Shown: positions 16,427 through 28,500 of the stretch, piece after piece
How the letters are laid out: each line of letters starts with the position of its first letter
Position numbering within the stretch: position 1 is the first letter of the stretch
Origin: Chromera velia
Lineage: Eukaryota; Sar; Chromeraceae
Direction of reading: 5' to 3'
Assembly: GCA_018398765.1 (NCBI GenBank)
Contig: JAHBMJ010000719.1
Span: 5,001 to 42,000, forward strand
Length of the DNA: 37,000 nucleotides
Notes under the pieces: model-generated
Seen by the model: the letters and a program-made list of their open reading frames with translations, nothing else
Database searches by the model: none
What the model was told of the DNA's origin: nothing
Position numbers and translations under genes: made by a program

Positions 16427-17113
16427 GATGGTGATGATGACGGGCAGACAGAATTTGAGGACACTCAGAAGGGAACTCAAGTGAAATCACTTGCGTACCT
16501 CATCAGAAGCGTCGAAGTGCCCGTCGAAGCTCTGGAGGCTTGCAATCGTGTTCACGTCATTGGCACTAGATGCCTTCGCCTCTCTCTCAATTGTCTTGGA
16601 AGCACTTGGTCCTCCTTTCCGATCCTTCTTCTTGCTCTCTCCCGTCATTTCCTTAGAAGGGGGAGGAGGGGGAGCCGACCGAGACTCAAATTCCCCTCTC
16701 CTCCCAACGGCACAATGTGTCACCAAGTTCACCTCACCGTCATCGTCCTCCTCCTCACATGACTTCTCCAGTCCTCCTCCACACTCATAGTAAGCAGGGT
16801 CTTCCCCGAGGGAGTCCGAAATCATATCGACTCCCTGCGTGGGAGCTGCAGAAGCAGGAGCTGCGAAGAATCGGAACGCTCCCCCGATTCCGCTCGCCAT
16901 CGAGCTTGCAAGACCTCGACTCTCCCTCTTTTTCATCTTCTGCGTCCCTGGAATCGGGTGACGGTACCCCTTGCCACCCCAACCGCCACTGCCGGCTCCC
17001 AGCTGCAGCGGCACAAGAGGAAAAACAAAGGGGATCAGAAATGTGAGTTCTCTGGAGCTGAAGATATTGATGAATGCAAGGAATGGAATGCGGTCCAAAA
17101 GTTTCTGGTGGAT

Positions 17114-17169
<56 letters not shown>

Positions 17170-20100
17170 GGGATATTTGTAAGTACACATCAACTTCGGA
17201 GAACAGGTTACTGTACAACGCTGCAAGGACGGACAGCTCAGAACACAATTAATGTAGAGGATGTCGAGTGTGACTTGCTGCATATATATGTGACTGCTCG
17301 ACAGACCTGAGGAACAACTCTCTGGGGGGTCAGTGCGTCTTTCCCAATGAACACGGGGAACTCTCTCAGACTCTCCTCTCCTCCCGCTCCCCCCCTTTTC
17401 TCCACCGCGATCAGTGAGGTCCACTTGGAAGCCAGACCGAAGTGAGTACCCAACATCACTGCCTCTTTCTTCACACAGTCAGAGAGGTCTGGAATTTGGC
17501 CAGCACCAGGCTGAGGGTGAAGGAAGGACGTGCCTTCCTCCAGATCTCGAAGCATCATTCGAGCAGCCATCTTGTGGAGTGCTCCTGCGAATGGGGGGGG
17601 GGGATTCTGTGTGTTCTCGTCCTGTTCTTCCGTCGAGGTGAAGGAAACGGGATTTGGAGTCAAGGAAATTGCAATTCTGCCTTCAGGGTATTTGGCCTGT
17701 AGTTTTGCGGAGAGAAGAGAACGCCCCTTGGGAAGAAAACCGTAGACGGTGAAGTGCGAACCCGGGTGTATGGAGGGGCAGTGGAATGGAGCCTGATGCA
17801 CTGACTCCGCTTTGCCCTCTGAGACCTCGAGTGGCTCTGCAGGAGGTGCAGGAGGGGGCTTTCTCCGGTTTTTCTGGTTCTTCTTGTTTTTCTGATTCGG
17901 GTTGAAGAAAGACATCACCCCGGATGCTTTCTCTTCCTCTTCTTCTTCGTCTTCAGACCCCTCTTCCACTGCTTCTCCTTGCTTCTCTTTCTCCTTCTTT
18001 TCTCCCCCCTCTGCCTCCTCCTCTTCAGGTGTGAGGGTCCAGTCTACCTCCAAATCAGTCAGAGCAGGCTGGAGTGCTCTCTTCAACAGACCCACCACCT
18101 GCTGCCTCACGTCCTCTCCATCCTGCACAAACTTCGCGTCTCCCCCGCCTGCACGCGCAAGGCCAGCCACGAGCTCTGTCGACACACCGCTCCCAATCCC
18201 CAGAGTAAACACGCGGGCCTTGTCGCGGTACCTGCACGTCCACAAACAGACAGAACACAATCAAATAATGTGCAGAAATGACAACACCTCCAAGTCAGCA
18301 AAACGTCTAGGAAGACCCGTCCCAAAGCTCTTTTCGTGCATGTGTGTCCCGTCAATTATCTCAAGGAGTTGCAGACTGCCTGACTGACCTGAGTGCCAAG
18401 TCGATCATTTCAGTTGTGTTGGTGACCTGTCCATCCGTGAGGACGAAGACCTGACGAGCAAACCCGGCTTTGTTGTTTCTCTCCAGTGCGAAACGGAGGG
18501 CGCCCCCCAGTTCTGTCCCCCCCATGTTCGCCTCCATGTCCTTGATGTGTTTGCGTGCGTCAGTCAACGACTGCTCGTCATACGCCACGGATCCGTTTCT
18601 CCAGGTCCTGCAAAGACGGACCCAAAATCCATTCATTCATCGTTCTATCAGCCCATCCACCCAGTCCCCCAATACACACTCCCACCTTTCCACCCAGACT
18701 GCCAGACGCAGATCCACCGACCCCCCCTCCCCCACATATCTACCTCCACCCATCAATCCAGACTGCCATGCAGACAAAGAACTGACCGGTGCGAAGACCC
18801 GAAAGAGACGAAATTGAAGATACAATTCAAGGGAAGGGACTGCACGAAGATCTCCAGGGCAGCTCTCGTCTGCTCGATCCTCTTCCCCCTCATTGACCCA
18901 GACCTGCGTGCGTCCATGCACAATTCACCAAAGAAACAAATACACATACGGGCAGACAGAGAGACAAACAAAGTTCGAGCGATCGGAGGTCTATGAGCTC
19001 TGTTTTCATTTCACGAGCTTTCATTTGTTGCTCGGATACAGGATTCTGTGTCCACCGAGCGATTGTCACCAAATGACTTCCGCAAATCAGTTGCCAATCC
19101 CGTAAGAGGGACTGGGGCACCAGGCAACGCTGTCTGGTCTCCAGCGTCCCTCCATGCCATCCGATTGCAAACAGCTCGTCTGGTTCGCGAATTGGACAGG
19201 AACACTTGCACGGCACTCTACGATAAACACACTGGGCAAAATGGAAACAGACTGGGATTTCTTGACGGATGTGGGTAAGCCAGCAAAAAAACAGAAAACT
19301 ACAAGTGCGTAAAAGAAGTCAGCTACCCAAGGAACAAAAGAAGAAGGAAAAAGCAGAGAAGAAGAATCAACCGACCGATCGACAAGGAAGATGAGCTCAC
19401 AGGGCAACTCCGTCAGATCGAATTGCGGCACCATCGTGATCACCGCAACGGACCCGAACGGACTTGCTGTTCCATCCTTCCCCTTGTCAGTCTCTGAACT
19501 TTCCACAAGACAACGAGGCTTGTGGAAGTCTGCACACTCTGCCTTCACCACAACGTCCCTCTCGAGACCCACGAAGCAGCCACCAGACAGACCTAGTTTG
19601 ACATGACCCTTGCGGGAGTCAGACAGAATTCCCGTCATGGCGTTTTGATGGCTTGTGCACAGGAGTCTTGTGATGGCAGAGGTCATCTCTAGGGAAGCCG
19701 AGAACGTCAGTCTGGCGTCATTCTCAAATCCCGGAGGTGGACAGTAGGGCATGGCTGCTGATGATGGGAAGAATTCCTCTTCCGAGACACCGGCAGGACA
19801 GTACCGGGGCGCGATGTGCATCGGGAAGAGGAGACGGACGGATTTTTCATCGATGGCCAATTCGTGAACAAATGTCATGGTGACCTTCACGCAAGTCCTT
19901 GGTGGGATGTTTCCGATCTGCATGCGCGGATTCATTCATGCAGAATCAATCAGTGAGGAATGAAACTTTGCGCAGCAACTTCGTAGAAAAGAAAAACTGC
20001 TGTCGGCGCACGAGCGAAACTTTGCGCAGCAACTTCGTAGAAAAGAAAAACTGCTGTCGGCGCACGAGCAAAGTCAAGAAGGTAAAAAGGAATCGACGGC

Positions 20101-21083
20101 GAACACGTGAGATTGCTCTAGGATTCCCTTCGTCGATCTTCGTCGAAAAAAAAAACAAAAAGGAAACTGACGGAGCACTGAAAGATGTCAGGTCCTTCCT
20201 GCTCGAGGAGATAGGCCCCGTCTCCCCTTCTCAGCGCGTCCGTGTATTCCTGTTTTGCCTGCACCTTCTCTTTTGCTTCTGCCTCCACAACCCTCCCCTC
20301 GATCTCTGCACGAAATGCCGTCACAGCACTGCTCTCAAGAAGAGGAAAACAGTACCTGCAGGCAGAGACGCCAATGGATCGATGGTTTTCAAATAAACGA
20401 AGAAGTAGATGATGAAAACACATGAAGAACTCATGCGGATTTCTTTCGACATGTGCAAGGAAGGACATCCAGAGAAAAAGGAGCACACGAAGATCGGCGA
20501 TTTATTCTGATCAGGATAGACAACAGATCTTGACCTTGTAGATTGACCGTCCAGGCTTTTATTAGCCGCATGCAAATTCGGTGATGGAGTTGCATGACAA
20601 CAAGGAAGACGGGTTCAGTAACCAGCCCCCCAAAACACTCACAACAGTCTATCGAAGATACCGTGCGAGGGAGGAGCTATTCGAAGGAACACTGGCCGAC
20701 TTTGTGATTGACTGACCTTGCTTCGATGGGCTGTTGCTCGACGTTGAAGTATGTCTGGGTGAGTTGTGAGACCGCCACCATGTCAATGACCTTCGTCTCC
20801 AGATGGACACCCTGGAGGAAGTCAGAGAAAAGCCAAGGACACACAAGAGATACAGTATAAATGTTTCTTTCTCCGTGTCTCTCGGCAAAATCAGGTCGAT
20901 GAGTTTTCATGCAAACAATAGTTTGGAAAATGGTTGTTTTCTTTCATTGAAGTGACTGACCTGAAGAGGAACCGGCGTCCCGTGTCTGCAGACATGTGGA
21001 ACCGTCCTGTCTTTCCCTATGTAAATGGTTATTGTTTCCCCGGGAGGAGCAACGATGAAGAGACCTCCAAGCTGAGGAGTCAT
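15547..21083 (-). CDS. VIT and von Willebrand factor A domain protein (ITIH/VWA5A-like), nine exons
   Basis: Exons: 21083-20961, 20811-20717, 20355-20172, 19917-19376, 18903-18787, 18607-18389, 18231-17307, 17002-16499, 15807-15547. All junctions keep phase and give 989 aa from ATG 21083 to TGA 15547. Residues about 37-190 are a VIT domain: PVPLQGVHLETKV, PIEARYCFPL, a GRVVEAEAKEKVQA helix, LLEQEGPDIF, IGNIPP, and MHIAPRYCP. Residues about 305-480 are a vWA domain with an intact MIDAS: DRSGS (314-318), GGTE with Thr385, and LTDGQ with Asp412. An acidic Glu-rich insert (about 495-530) and a long low-complexity linker precede a C-terminal helical domain with ATLLAILFL and KASAWL. There is no signal peptide, so it resembles the intracellular VWA5A/plant class rather than secreted inhibitors, and probably mediates metal-dependent protein binding. 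It is divergently transcribed from the locus at 21756. Confidence 0.88.
16189..16437. repeat. Compound microsatellite in intron 8 of the VIT-vWA gene
   Basis: (CA)n at 16189-16262, GAAC/GAAA units at about 16334-16390, (GA)n at about 16393-16422 and GATGAT units. Read on the gene's own strand this is TC- and TG-rich, and so pyrimidine-biased. Confidence 0.95.
17115..17169. repeat. (CA)n(GA)n repeat in intron 7 of the VIT-vWA gene
   Basis: About 28 bp of CA followed by about 27 bp of GA, giving (TC)n(TG)n on the sense strand of the minus-strand gene. It lies 113 bp upstream of the intron's acceptor. Confidence 0.95.
19962..20069. repeat. Perfect 54-bp tandem duplication in intron 3 of the VIT-vWA gene
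   Basis: Two adjacent identical copies (19962-20015 and 20016-20069) starting GAAACTTTGCGCAGC and ending CGCACGAGC. The length is a multiple of three and the copy is open on the minus strand, but it lies between the phase-0 VIT exons 3 and 4 and would interrupt the domain if retained. Confidence 0.92.
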
Positions 21084-21755
21084 GACGAATATATACGGGC
21101 TGTGGTGTTGTTGAAACGGATCAATCGTTTGTCACTCGCCACACTTCGTGGGAGCAGACTGTCAACGGGTTGCGGCAGAGTTGTGCCACTCCGAGGATGA
21201 AGCTCTTCGTTCAACTCACGCAGAGTGCTCCCTGCATTCTTCCTGGCAGGTACCTACAATGATCTGTCGTCGGATCAAAGTCAGACAGACAGTCACAGAC
21301 TCAATCGATCTCCTCTTTTGTTGACACGAACTCATGCAGTGTTGCATGCTGCGATCATGCTGCGTCTTAGCTCGGCCCTTGGCTCGGCTGCATGCTGCTC
21401 AGAGCTGCATGCATGCATGCTTTGCGGCCGCGGGGCCGCGCGCGCGAAGGAAAAAAATTCAGTCTGCATGCACGCATGCAATTGAAGTGCCTTCGAGATC
21501 TTCGAGCAGTCTTTCACTCTCTGAAGCTGTCTTTGTCGTCAGGTATGTATACAAGCGCCCAGAGACTTTCATATGTTGTACATTCGCTCCAGCACGCTTG
21601 CACTCAGCCACTTCTGCTCAACCGCTCCTTTCCTCTTCCAGTCCATTCTGAGTCTCTTTTACACTGTTGCTGTATCGTGTCTGACCTTCACCTCTTTTCC
21701 CGTCTCCTTTTCAAGTTGTGTCAATGAAGCAGTCATCTCTTCTACCTGACCCTTT
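21084..21755. promoter_or_regulatory. Head-to-head intergenic promoter region with clustered GCATGC motifs
   Basis: The 672 bp lie between two start codons facing apart. Seven GCATGC hexamers fall within 136 bp (21344, 21390, 21407, 21411, 21415, 21466, 21474), around a GC-rich block (GCGGCCGCGGGGCCGCGCGCGCG region, 21425-21447). TGCATGC-type elements are known AP2-factor recognition motifs in apicomplexan promoters. A role here is inferred. Confidence 0.6.
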
Positions 21756-24445
21756 ATGAGCGGAGGAGTCGACCCTCGTGCCACCGGAAGGGTCGGCACT
21801 CACACGCAAATTCCCGCAGGGCGTCCCCAGAATCCGTACGCCATCCCGACAGCCCAGCTTCACCACCTCATCAACCAAGCGTGGAACCACTACAGCAGCG
21901 GGGGGTATGTGACGGCAGCCCAGAATAAAGCGGTCAGTCCACACGACTTAAGCAATGCGCTCACCGTTGCCGACTTGCGTCCTGTCGCTCCTCGCTGCTT
22001 CAAACTGGGTGTTTGGCGCCTGCCGACTTCTTTCCCTTGAGAGCTCTGCGTGAAGACGGGGTTTGATCCTGTGTCCATGTCCGTGTGCTGATGGTGTGTT
22101 CGCGTGCTTGCAGGCCCTTTCTGCCGTGTTCCAAGCTTGCCAGCATGGTGAGCTCTTTGTGTTGTCTTTCTCGGTGCTCTCACTCGTCTTGCTCGTCTGC
22201 GAAGAAGAAGCAAGAGAGAAGCGAGAACAGAGACGGAAAGACGGTGCAGGGCATCCGACACGGCCCCTCTGCCGCCACTTCTCCCACTTTCTCCTTCCCT
22301 GCCTATCCCTCTCCTCCTTGAGTATCAGGCTCTGTTGTATGATGTTGAGGACCCTCTTCATCCCCTTCAGAAGAATATCTAAAATCCTTCCCCCTTTCCC
22401 CCTCCCTGTCCCTCCTTCCTGTGCAGTCCCTCAACCCGACGACAATTGGTACCGCCAGGGTTGGTACACTCAGAGCGCCTTCCTCTGTTCTTGCTTCTTT
22501 CGCCCCCTCACAGCCATGCCCTGACCCGGCGCTCTTCCACGACGTCCATCAGCGTCACGACTGCCAGTCATTTTCGATGAAACATAAGTCGGAAGGGAAT
22601 CTAGAAGGCTTGGAAGATTAGTTTTAAAAGGGGACAGGTATCGGATTCATGCGTTGGCCCCCACTCAACATACGAATCTTCGTTCCATATTTCCCTCTTC
22701 CGTGTGCCTCCTTCGGTCTCCTCTGTCTATACCTTGCCATTTCCTCCCCCCCCCCTCTCTCTCTGCAGTTTTCGACAATTTCGATCCTCGTAAGAGTCAG
22801 TGAGTCAAGCAGGATTTTTTTTTTCTTCCTCGAAGGATGGAGAGGAAAGAGAAGCACCATCTATCTCATCCTTGGTTCCAGTGTTCATTTTATGGCAGCT
22901 CTGTCTTTGGCGTCGCTTATCCGTCCGTCCTCAGACTTCATATCCTCGCATGTCCTCGAGTCATTGATAGATATGAAGTTTCCATTTTTTCTTCCTCCTG
23001 CGTCTGCTCCTTCGTCTTCAGTCAAAGAACACTGAGAGCACATGCGGGCGGGCTGGACAGTAGACAGCAGACTTTTGTTCGTCGTCTTGTTGTCCTCACT
23101 CACTCTATTCATCCCTCCTCTCATTTATTTCTTCTGTTTGGATCCGTCTGCCCCCACCCCTCTGTCCCGCTCCCGTCGGTTGATGCTCCCCCCCTCTCTC
23201 CCATACCCTGGCCTGGATCGCACCTAAATTGCAGCTGGGTACCTGAATTACCAGAACTTTTTTGAAATCGTCACTCAGGTAGGTCTCCGTTTGTTTCTTT
23301 GTGCGTGTGTGTGGGGGGGGGGCGTGTGTAGCTTTAGTATCTTCGAGATACTCGCACTTTTTCTCCTCCCCCTCTCCCCGTGTGAGTTTGTTCGTGTCTC
23401 CCTCCCTCTTCTCAGTTCTTTTCGTGTATGGGCAGTCCTTTTTTCTGTTCTGAATCCATCCGTTGTGTTTCTGTCTCTTCTGCTTTCCTGCAGTACTGCT
23501 CGCACCACGCAGAGAAACTTTACAGACGCGCACAGAGACAGCTTCAGCAACAACAGCAGCAACAAGCGGGCGGAAGCTCACAAGCACAAGCACAGCCACA
23601 GCAGGACCAAGGAGGAAGGCCCCATGCAGATGCACACCCTCAGGGAGTCTCGGGAGGGAACTCGGCACCCTCTTTTCCGGTTGGTCTCTCGATCATGCAG
23701 TCCTTTGATCATCTCTCATGGAAAAGAATCGAACAACAGAATGAATGCCCTTCATCACGTTTTTCGAGTAAGTCCGACGGTCTGGAAAGTGCTTGTTTTT
23801 TGATGACGACGTGCCCCGTTTTTGTTCTTTCGGTTTCTCCGTACCTGCTCTCCTCTCAAATGCCTTGTGGTGTGACTCCGCCCTGCCATTCATCCCCTCG
23901 CATTAGTTCTCTTTGAGGGCAACGTTGTCTTTCTCTCAGTTTCTCTTTTTCTGCTTTCCCCCGCTTTTCTCTCCCTCACGTGCCTCCTCACCTCCCCCCG
24001 TCCTTGTGTAATTGTGCCTCCTGGTTTCCATTCTTTTGTTTCTGCCCTACCCGCTCTGGTACATGATTGCATGCAAAACATTTTGGCCTTCCTTTTCCCC
24101 CCCCCTTCCGCTCCGTGTCTCCGCATCCGACCGAGCAGGCCGACCGGTCCGACCGCAGAGCGACGGCCCCTCAGGACGGTCCCTCTCTCTCTTCCTCCTC
24201 ACCTCCCGCCAACGGAGGCAATAGAGGCACAGACAGACACCAGACAGTGCCGTCCATGCAGACACAGGGCCGGGGGGGGGTAGCTGGTCAGACTGGAGAG
24301 CGTCCCTTCCTCGAGCCGTCTCCTCTTGCAGGGGCCTCAGATGGTGGTGGAGGCTCTGCAAGTCCTTACGGAAACGGACGCTCTTCTCTGGCTGCCTCCT
24401 CCAACGCTCCCGGGCCCCCGTTGCTCACTGTACAGCAGTCAAAGG
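21756..24445 (+). CDS. Six Gln-rich exons: N-terminal part of the CDPK, or a separate upstream gene
   Basis: Exons 21756-21932, 22114-22147, 22427-22459, 23235-23278, 23494-23679 and 24139-24445 join in phase from ATG 21756. The first about 95 residues look folded (HHLINQAWNHYSSGGYVTAA, VFQACQHV, then GYLNYQNFFEIVTQYCSHHA). They are followed by a polyglutamine-containing helix (RRAQRQLQQQQQQQ) and a Gly/Ser/Pro/Gln-rich disordered stretch. No known family is recognised. The last exon ends in phase 1 at a GTCAGT donor, and the next exon (24896) accepts that phase and leads into the kinase. This gives an 817-aa protein with a 273-residue extension. Alternatively the sixth exon reads on to TGA at 24532-24534, giving an independent 289-aa protein. 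A transcript is needed to choose. The third and fourth exons are very short, so their exact borders are the least certain. Confidence 0.58.
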
Positions 24446-24570
24446 GTCAGTCAGTCAGTCTCGATGTGCAGGTGTCATCTGAAGAGTTTTGTCGTTCGAT
24501 GCGTCCGTGTGCTTGTGGACATGCAGCAGCCTGATGGTTCCTTCCCTTGCATGCCGCTGCGTTGGAAATG

Positions 24571-24604
24571 GAGGGAGAAAGGGAGGGAGGGAGGGAGGGA
24601 GAGA
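24571..24604 (+). repeat. (GGGA)n repeat
   Basis: A GGGA/GGAG run of about 34 bp between the sixth and seventh exons of the (+) locus. It is G-rich on the plus strand. Confidence 0.85.
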
Positions 24605-24895
24605 AAGAGATTCGAGGGAAACCCTCACAGTTGCTGCATCTGAGGTGGGCGAAAAGAAAGAAAAATGGGGGCCACGTTAGAAGTTCGAATCAGCAATCTG
24701 GAAGAGTAAAGCAACTCCGGAGGAGCTTTTTGCACGAACGGACGGATGGACCAAGTATCGAGAAAATAAGGGGAAAAGTGGTCAAAGAAAGACAGCAGAG
24801 AAAGAGCCCACAAATATCAAGAGACACGTTTCCGCAAAGTCTTTGCCTGCTGTTTGCCTGATTGCCTGCCTGATTGCCTGACTGCCTGTTTGCAG

Positions 24896-24966
24896 GACTG
24901 ATGACGACTTCCGGGGACCTGCGCCAAGCGGAGGTTGGTTTCTCCTTCCGACTTATTTTTTTTTCT

Positions 24967-24998
<32 letters not shown>

Positions 24999-25004
24999 TT
25001 TCTC

Positions 25005-25040
<36 letters not shown>

Positions 25041-25052
25041 TTTTTCTTTCTC

Positions 25053-25084
<32 letters not shown>

Positions 25085-25149
25085 TTTTTCTTTCTTTCTT
25101 TCTTTCTTTCTTTCTTTTTCTTTTCTTTCTTTCTTTCTTTCTTTCTTTC

Positions 25150-25181
<32 letters not shown>

Positions 25182-25273
25182 TTTCTCTCTCTCTCTTTCT
25201 TTTTTTCTTTCCTTCTTTCTTTCTTTCTTTCTTTCTTTCTTTCGTTCTTTCTTTGTTTGTTTGTTTCTCTATT

Positions 25274-25308
<35 letters not shown>

Positions 25309-25311
25309 CTA

Positions 25312-25347
<36 letters not shown>

Positions 25348-25551
25348 CTTCCTTCCTTCCTTCTTTCTTTCTTTCTTTCTTTCTTTCTTTTCTTTCTTTT
25401 CTTTCTTTCTTTCTTTCTTTCTTTCTCTCTTTCTCTCTTTCTTTCTTTTTTTTTTTCTTTCTTTCTTTCTTTCTTTCTTTCTTTTTCTTTCTTTCTTTCT
25501 TTCTTTCTCTCTTTCTTTCTTTCTTTCTTTCCTTCCTTCCTTCCTTCCTTC

Positions 25552-25586
<35 letters not shown>

Positions 25587-28500
25587 TTCTTTCTTTTCTT
25601 TCTTTCTTTCTTTCTTTCTCTCTTTCTCTCTTTCTTTCTTTTTTTTTTCTTTCTTTCTTTCTTTCTTTTTCTCTCTCGCGCGCGCGCGCGCACGCGCGCT
25701 CGCTCTCTCTTTCTTTGTCCCTCTCGATTTTGGTGCCGTGTTTCTGCTGCAATGTGGTTGCGAGGACGTGGGGAAGTGAGAAAGAAATGAACAAAGGTCC
25801 AAGAAGGAGAACCTGCTTTCTCTTCAAATCTCCTCACCAAAAGTAAAACAAACGAAAGTTTTTTCTTTCGCAAAGGCTTGGTACATCGGGTAAATCTGAG
25901 GGAGTCAGACCGTGCTCCGACCAACCTCCAGGTCGATCTTTTGTATTCGCTGAGAAGCTCTCATTCCTTATAGACATCTTCATGGACGTAAAAAAAAAGG
26001 AAGGGGAGCAGGAGATGAGTGTGCATGAACACCCACTCATGACATAAAAGGGGTCTATGCTTTGTGCCTCCTTTCCTGAGCTGGAATCCCGTTTTTCTCA
26101 CTTGCTGTGTTAACTCTCTTTCTCCACACCCATCCTGCCCCTCTCCCCCTGTGCATTCATGTGTGCAGCTCTCTTCTCGCATTTTGTTCCCTCACTCCAC
26201 CGTCCCTCGTGCCGTGTTTGCCGAGTATGAATTTGTCCCTGAGGGGGGGGGGACTTTTGAGGTCTTGGGGAGCGGCGCCTTTGGTCGCGTTGTGAAGGTT
26301 CGGCATAGACGAAGTGGGGAGAGGAGGGCGTGCAAGAGCATTGCCCTGCAGTGCGAGGAACAGTGGGAATTGGTAAAGAGCGAAATCGAGACGCTGAAGA
26401 ATTTGGATCACCCGAACATCATGAAGGTAGGTGGGTGAGCTTCATATTAATATTAAGCACCCTCTGCCTCTCCTTCCTTCTTTAAATTTTCTTTTTCCTC
26501 TCTTCTTGTTTTCCCTCTTTGCGTCTTTTCCACCCTTTTTCCTCCCATCCCTTTGCCGCTTCTTTCCATCTTCCGTTCCTTGTTCGTTTCCCCCGGCCTT
26601 CTGTTGTTGCCACTTTGGATAAGTGCACAGAAGAGTAAAGAAAGGTCCACGCTCCCTCCCTCCCTCCATCCATCCATCCATCCTTTTGGCGGCATCCTGG
26701 ATGGGTGGGGGGATTCTCTGCTTCGATCGTTGAATCCCTTTTATCATCTATTATTCTTCTTTCATCCTGTCATTTGATTAATCGGCAGCTTGATTTGCTT
26801 CCCTCCTCCCTCCCTGTCTTGTTCCGCATACCTGCCCTGTCCTGACTTTCCCCCAACAGTTGTTTGAGACTTACCACGACGGCCACTCGATTTTCCTCAT
26901 CATGGAGCTCTTGGAGGGAGGCCAGCTGTTCGACAGGATGACGGACTACTTTGAGAAGAGAAGGGAGAGGATCACCGAGCTGAAGGTGGCCGCATGGACG
27001 CGTCAACTTCTCTCTGCATGTGCATATTGTCACGAAAGGTCAGTTCTTCATCTCACGGATGAGTGACAATGGGAGAGGAACATGTGGTATTCTGAAGCAT
27101 CGAGATTGAATGAGTGCGTATACGCGGCCAGCCCCAACCATACACAAAAGAGTGTGCTAGAGTTGTGTGTGAGTGAGTGAGTGAGTGTGTGTGTGTGTGT
27201 GTGCATGCGTGCGTGCGTGCATGGCTGCGTGAAAGTGTGACGAATCTGAGGTACATACACGCCAGAACAACAAGAGTGCATCCTCCCAATTTTGAGTGCC
27301 TCCAAAAAGGAAGCATCACGGGATCTATGATTTCATCGTTCATCATCATGCTTTGCTCATACAACACACTCTCAAAAGACACACGGGCTTCTGAAGCTGG
27401 GGCGCAAGTTTGCTGGTCCCCCTACGCGTACTGCTGCACACGTTTGCCTCCTTGAACTTCTACTTTCGAAATCGATTCGCAGTTTGCGACTTTTTTGCAC
27501 ACACCTGCCTTTCGGGACTTCATTTTTCGACCTTTTTTGCCCCCTCGATCGTCCTGTATACTTTTGCTTGGTGGGAGGGAAATTGGAGGGAGAAGGGAGC
27601 CTTTTTCTAGCAACGCTTCGAGAGCCCACGGCAGAAGATGTGGAATGAAGGGCGGCGACAAGAGTGGACCGGCATTTGCGGGATGAGAAAGGAAAGCTGA
27701 AGAGAAAGAGAGGACTGCATAGAAGCTGCAGTGATTCATGTTCCTTGGCCGCCTTTGCTTTCTTCTCTTTCTGTGAAGTGCATGACTTTCCTCGTGTCTC
27801 TTTTCTATCCATCCTTGCTGCATGGTGTGGGCGCATGCATGCACAGATAAATGGATGGATGGTTGGACGGATGCATGGATGATGCAGGGGTGTTGTGCAT
27901 CGGGACATGAAACCTGAGAACGCGCTCTTCCTGACGTCTGACGACGATTCGCCCCTCAAGGTTGGCCTGCAAGTCTGCTTCATGTGTTGGCATCTTTCTG
28001 GCGCTCTTCCTCTCTTCCGATGTCTGGCTTTGGTGCTTCCTGGCGTTCTTTCTAACAAAATCTTTGCGTGTTGAAGGAAAGTGGATGTTGGGTCGAGTGT
28101 TGGTACTTTGGAGCAGAAAGACTTTCGTGAAGATACGACCAGCACATAGGATCTGCTGTGTAGTTCTCTCTGTGTGTGTGTGTGTGTGTGTGTGTCCTGA
28201 TAATAATTTGTATACTGTCAAGGAAATTGATCGATGCATTGTTTCATTTTGTTGTTTTTCTGCTTTCTTTCAGGTGATCGACTTTGGTCTCGCTTCGACT
28301 TTAGACAAAATTCAGAGTGCCACCGTTGAGGAGAAAAGAGAAAGAACTGGCATCTCAGGTCGGTCTGCAAGGGTGGATGTTCTTTTTCGTTTGTGTGAGT
28401 GTTGTGGCAGGTAGCAAGGGAGAGAGGGGGAATCAGGTCTGTTGGTCTCCTGGTTTCGTCCGTTTCCTTCGGTTTTTCTCTCGTTGTTTGTTCTTCGCTC

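Noticed and set aside
24874-25924. Open frames of about 300 codons, Phe/Leu/Ser-rich (+) or Lys/Glu/Arg-rich (-)
   Set aside because: They are translations of the TTTC tract, which lies inside an intron whose flanking exons join in phase.
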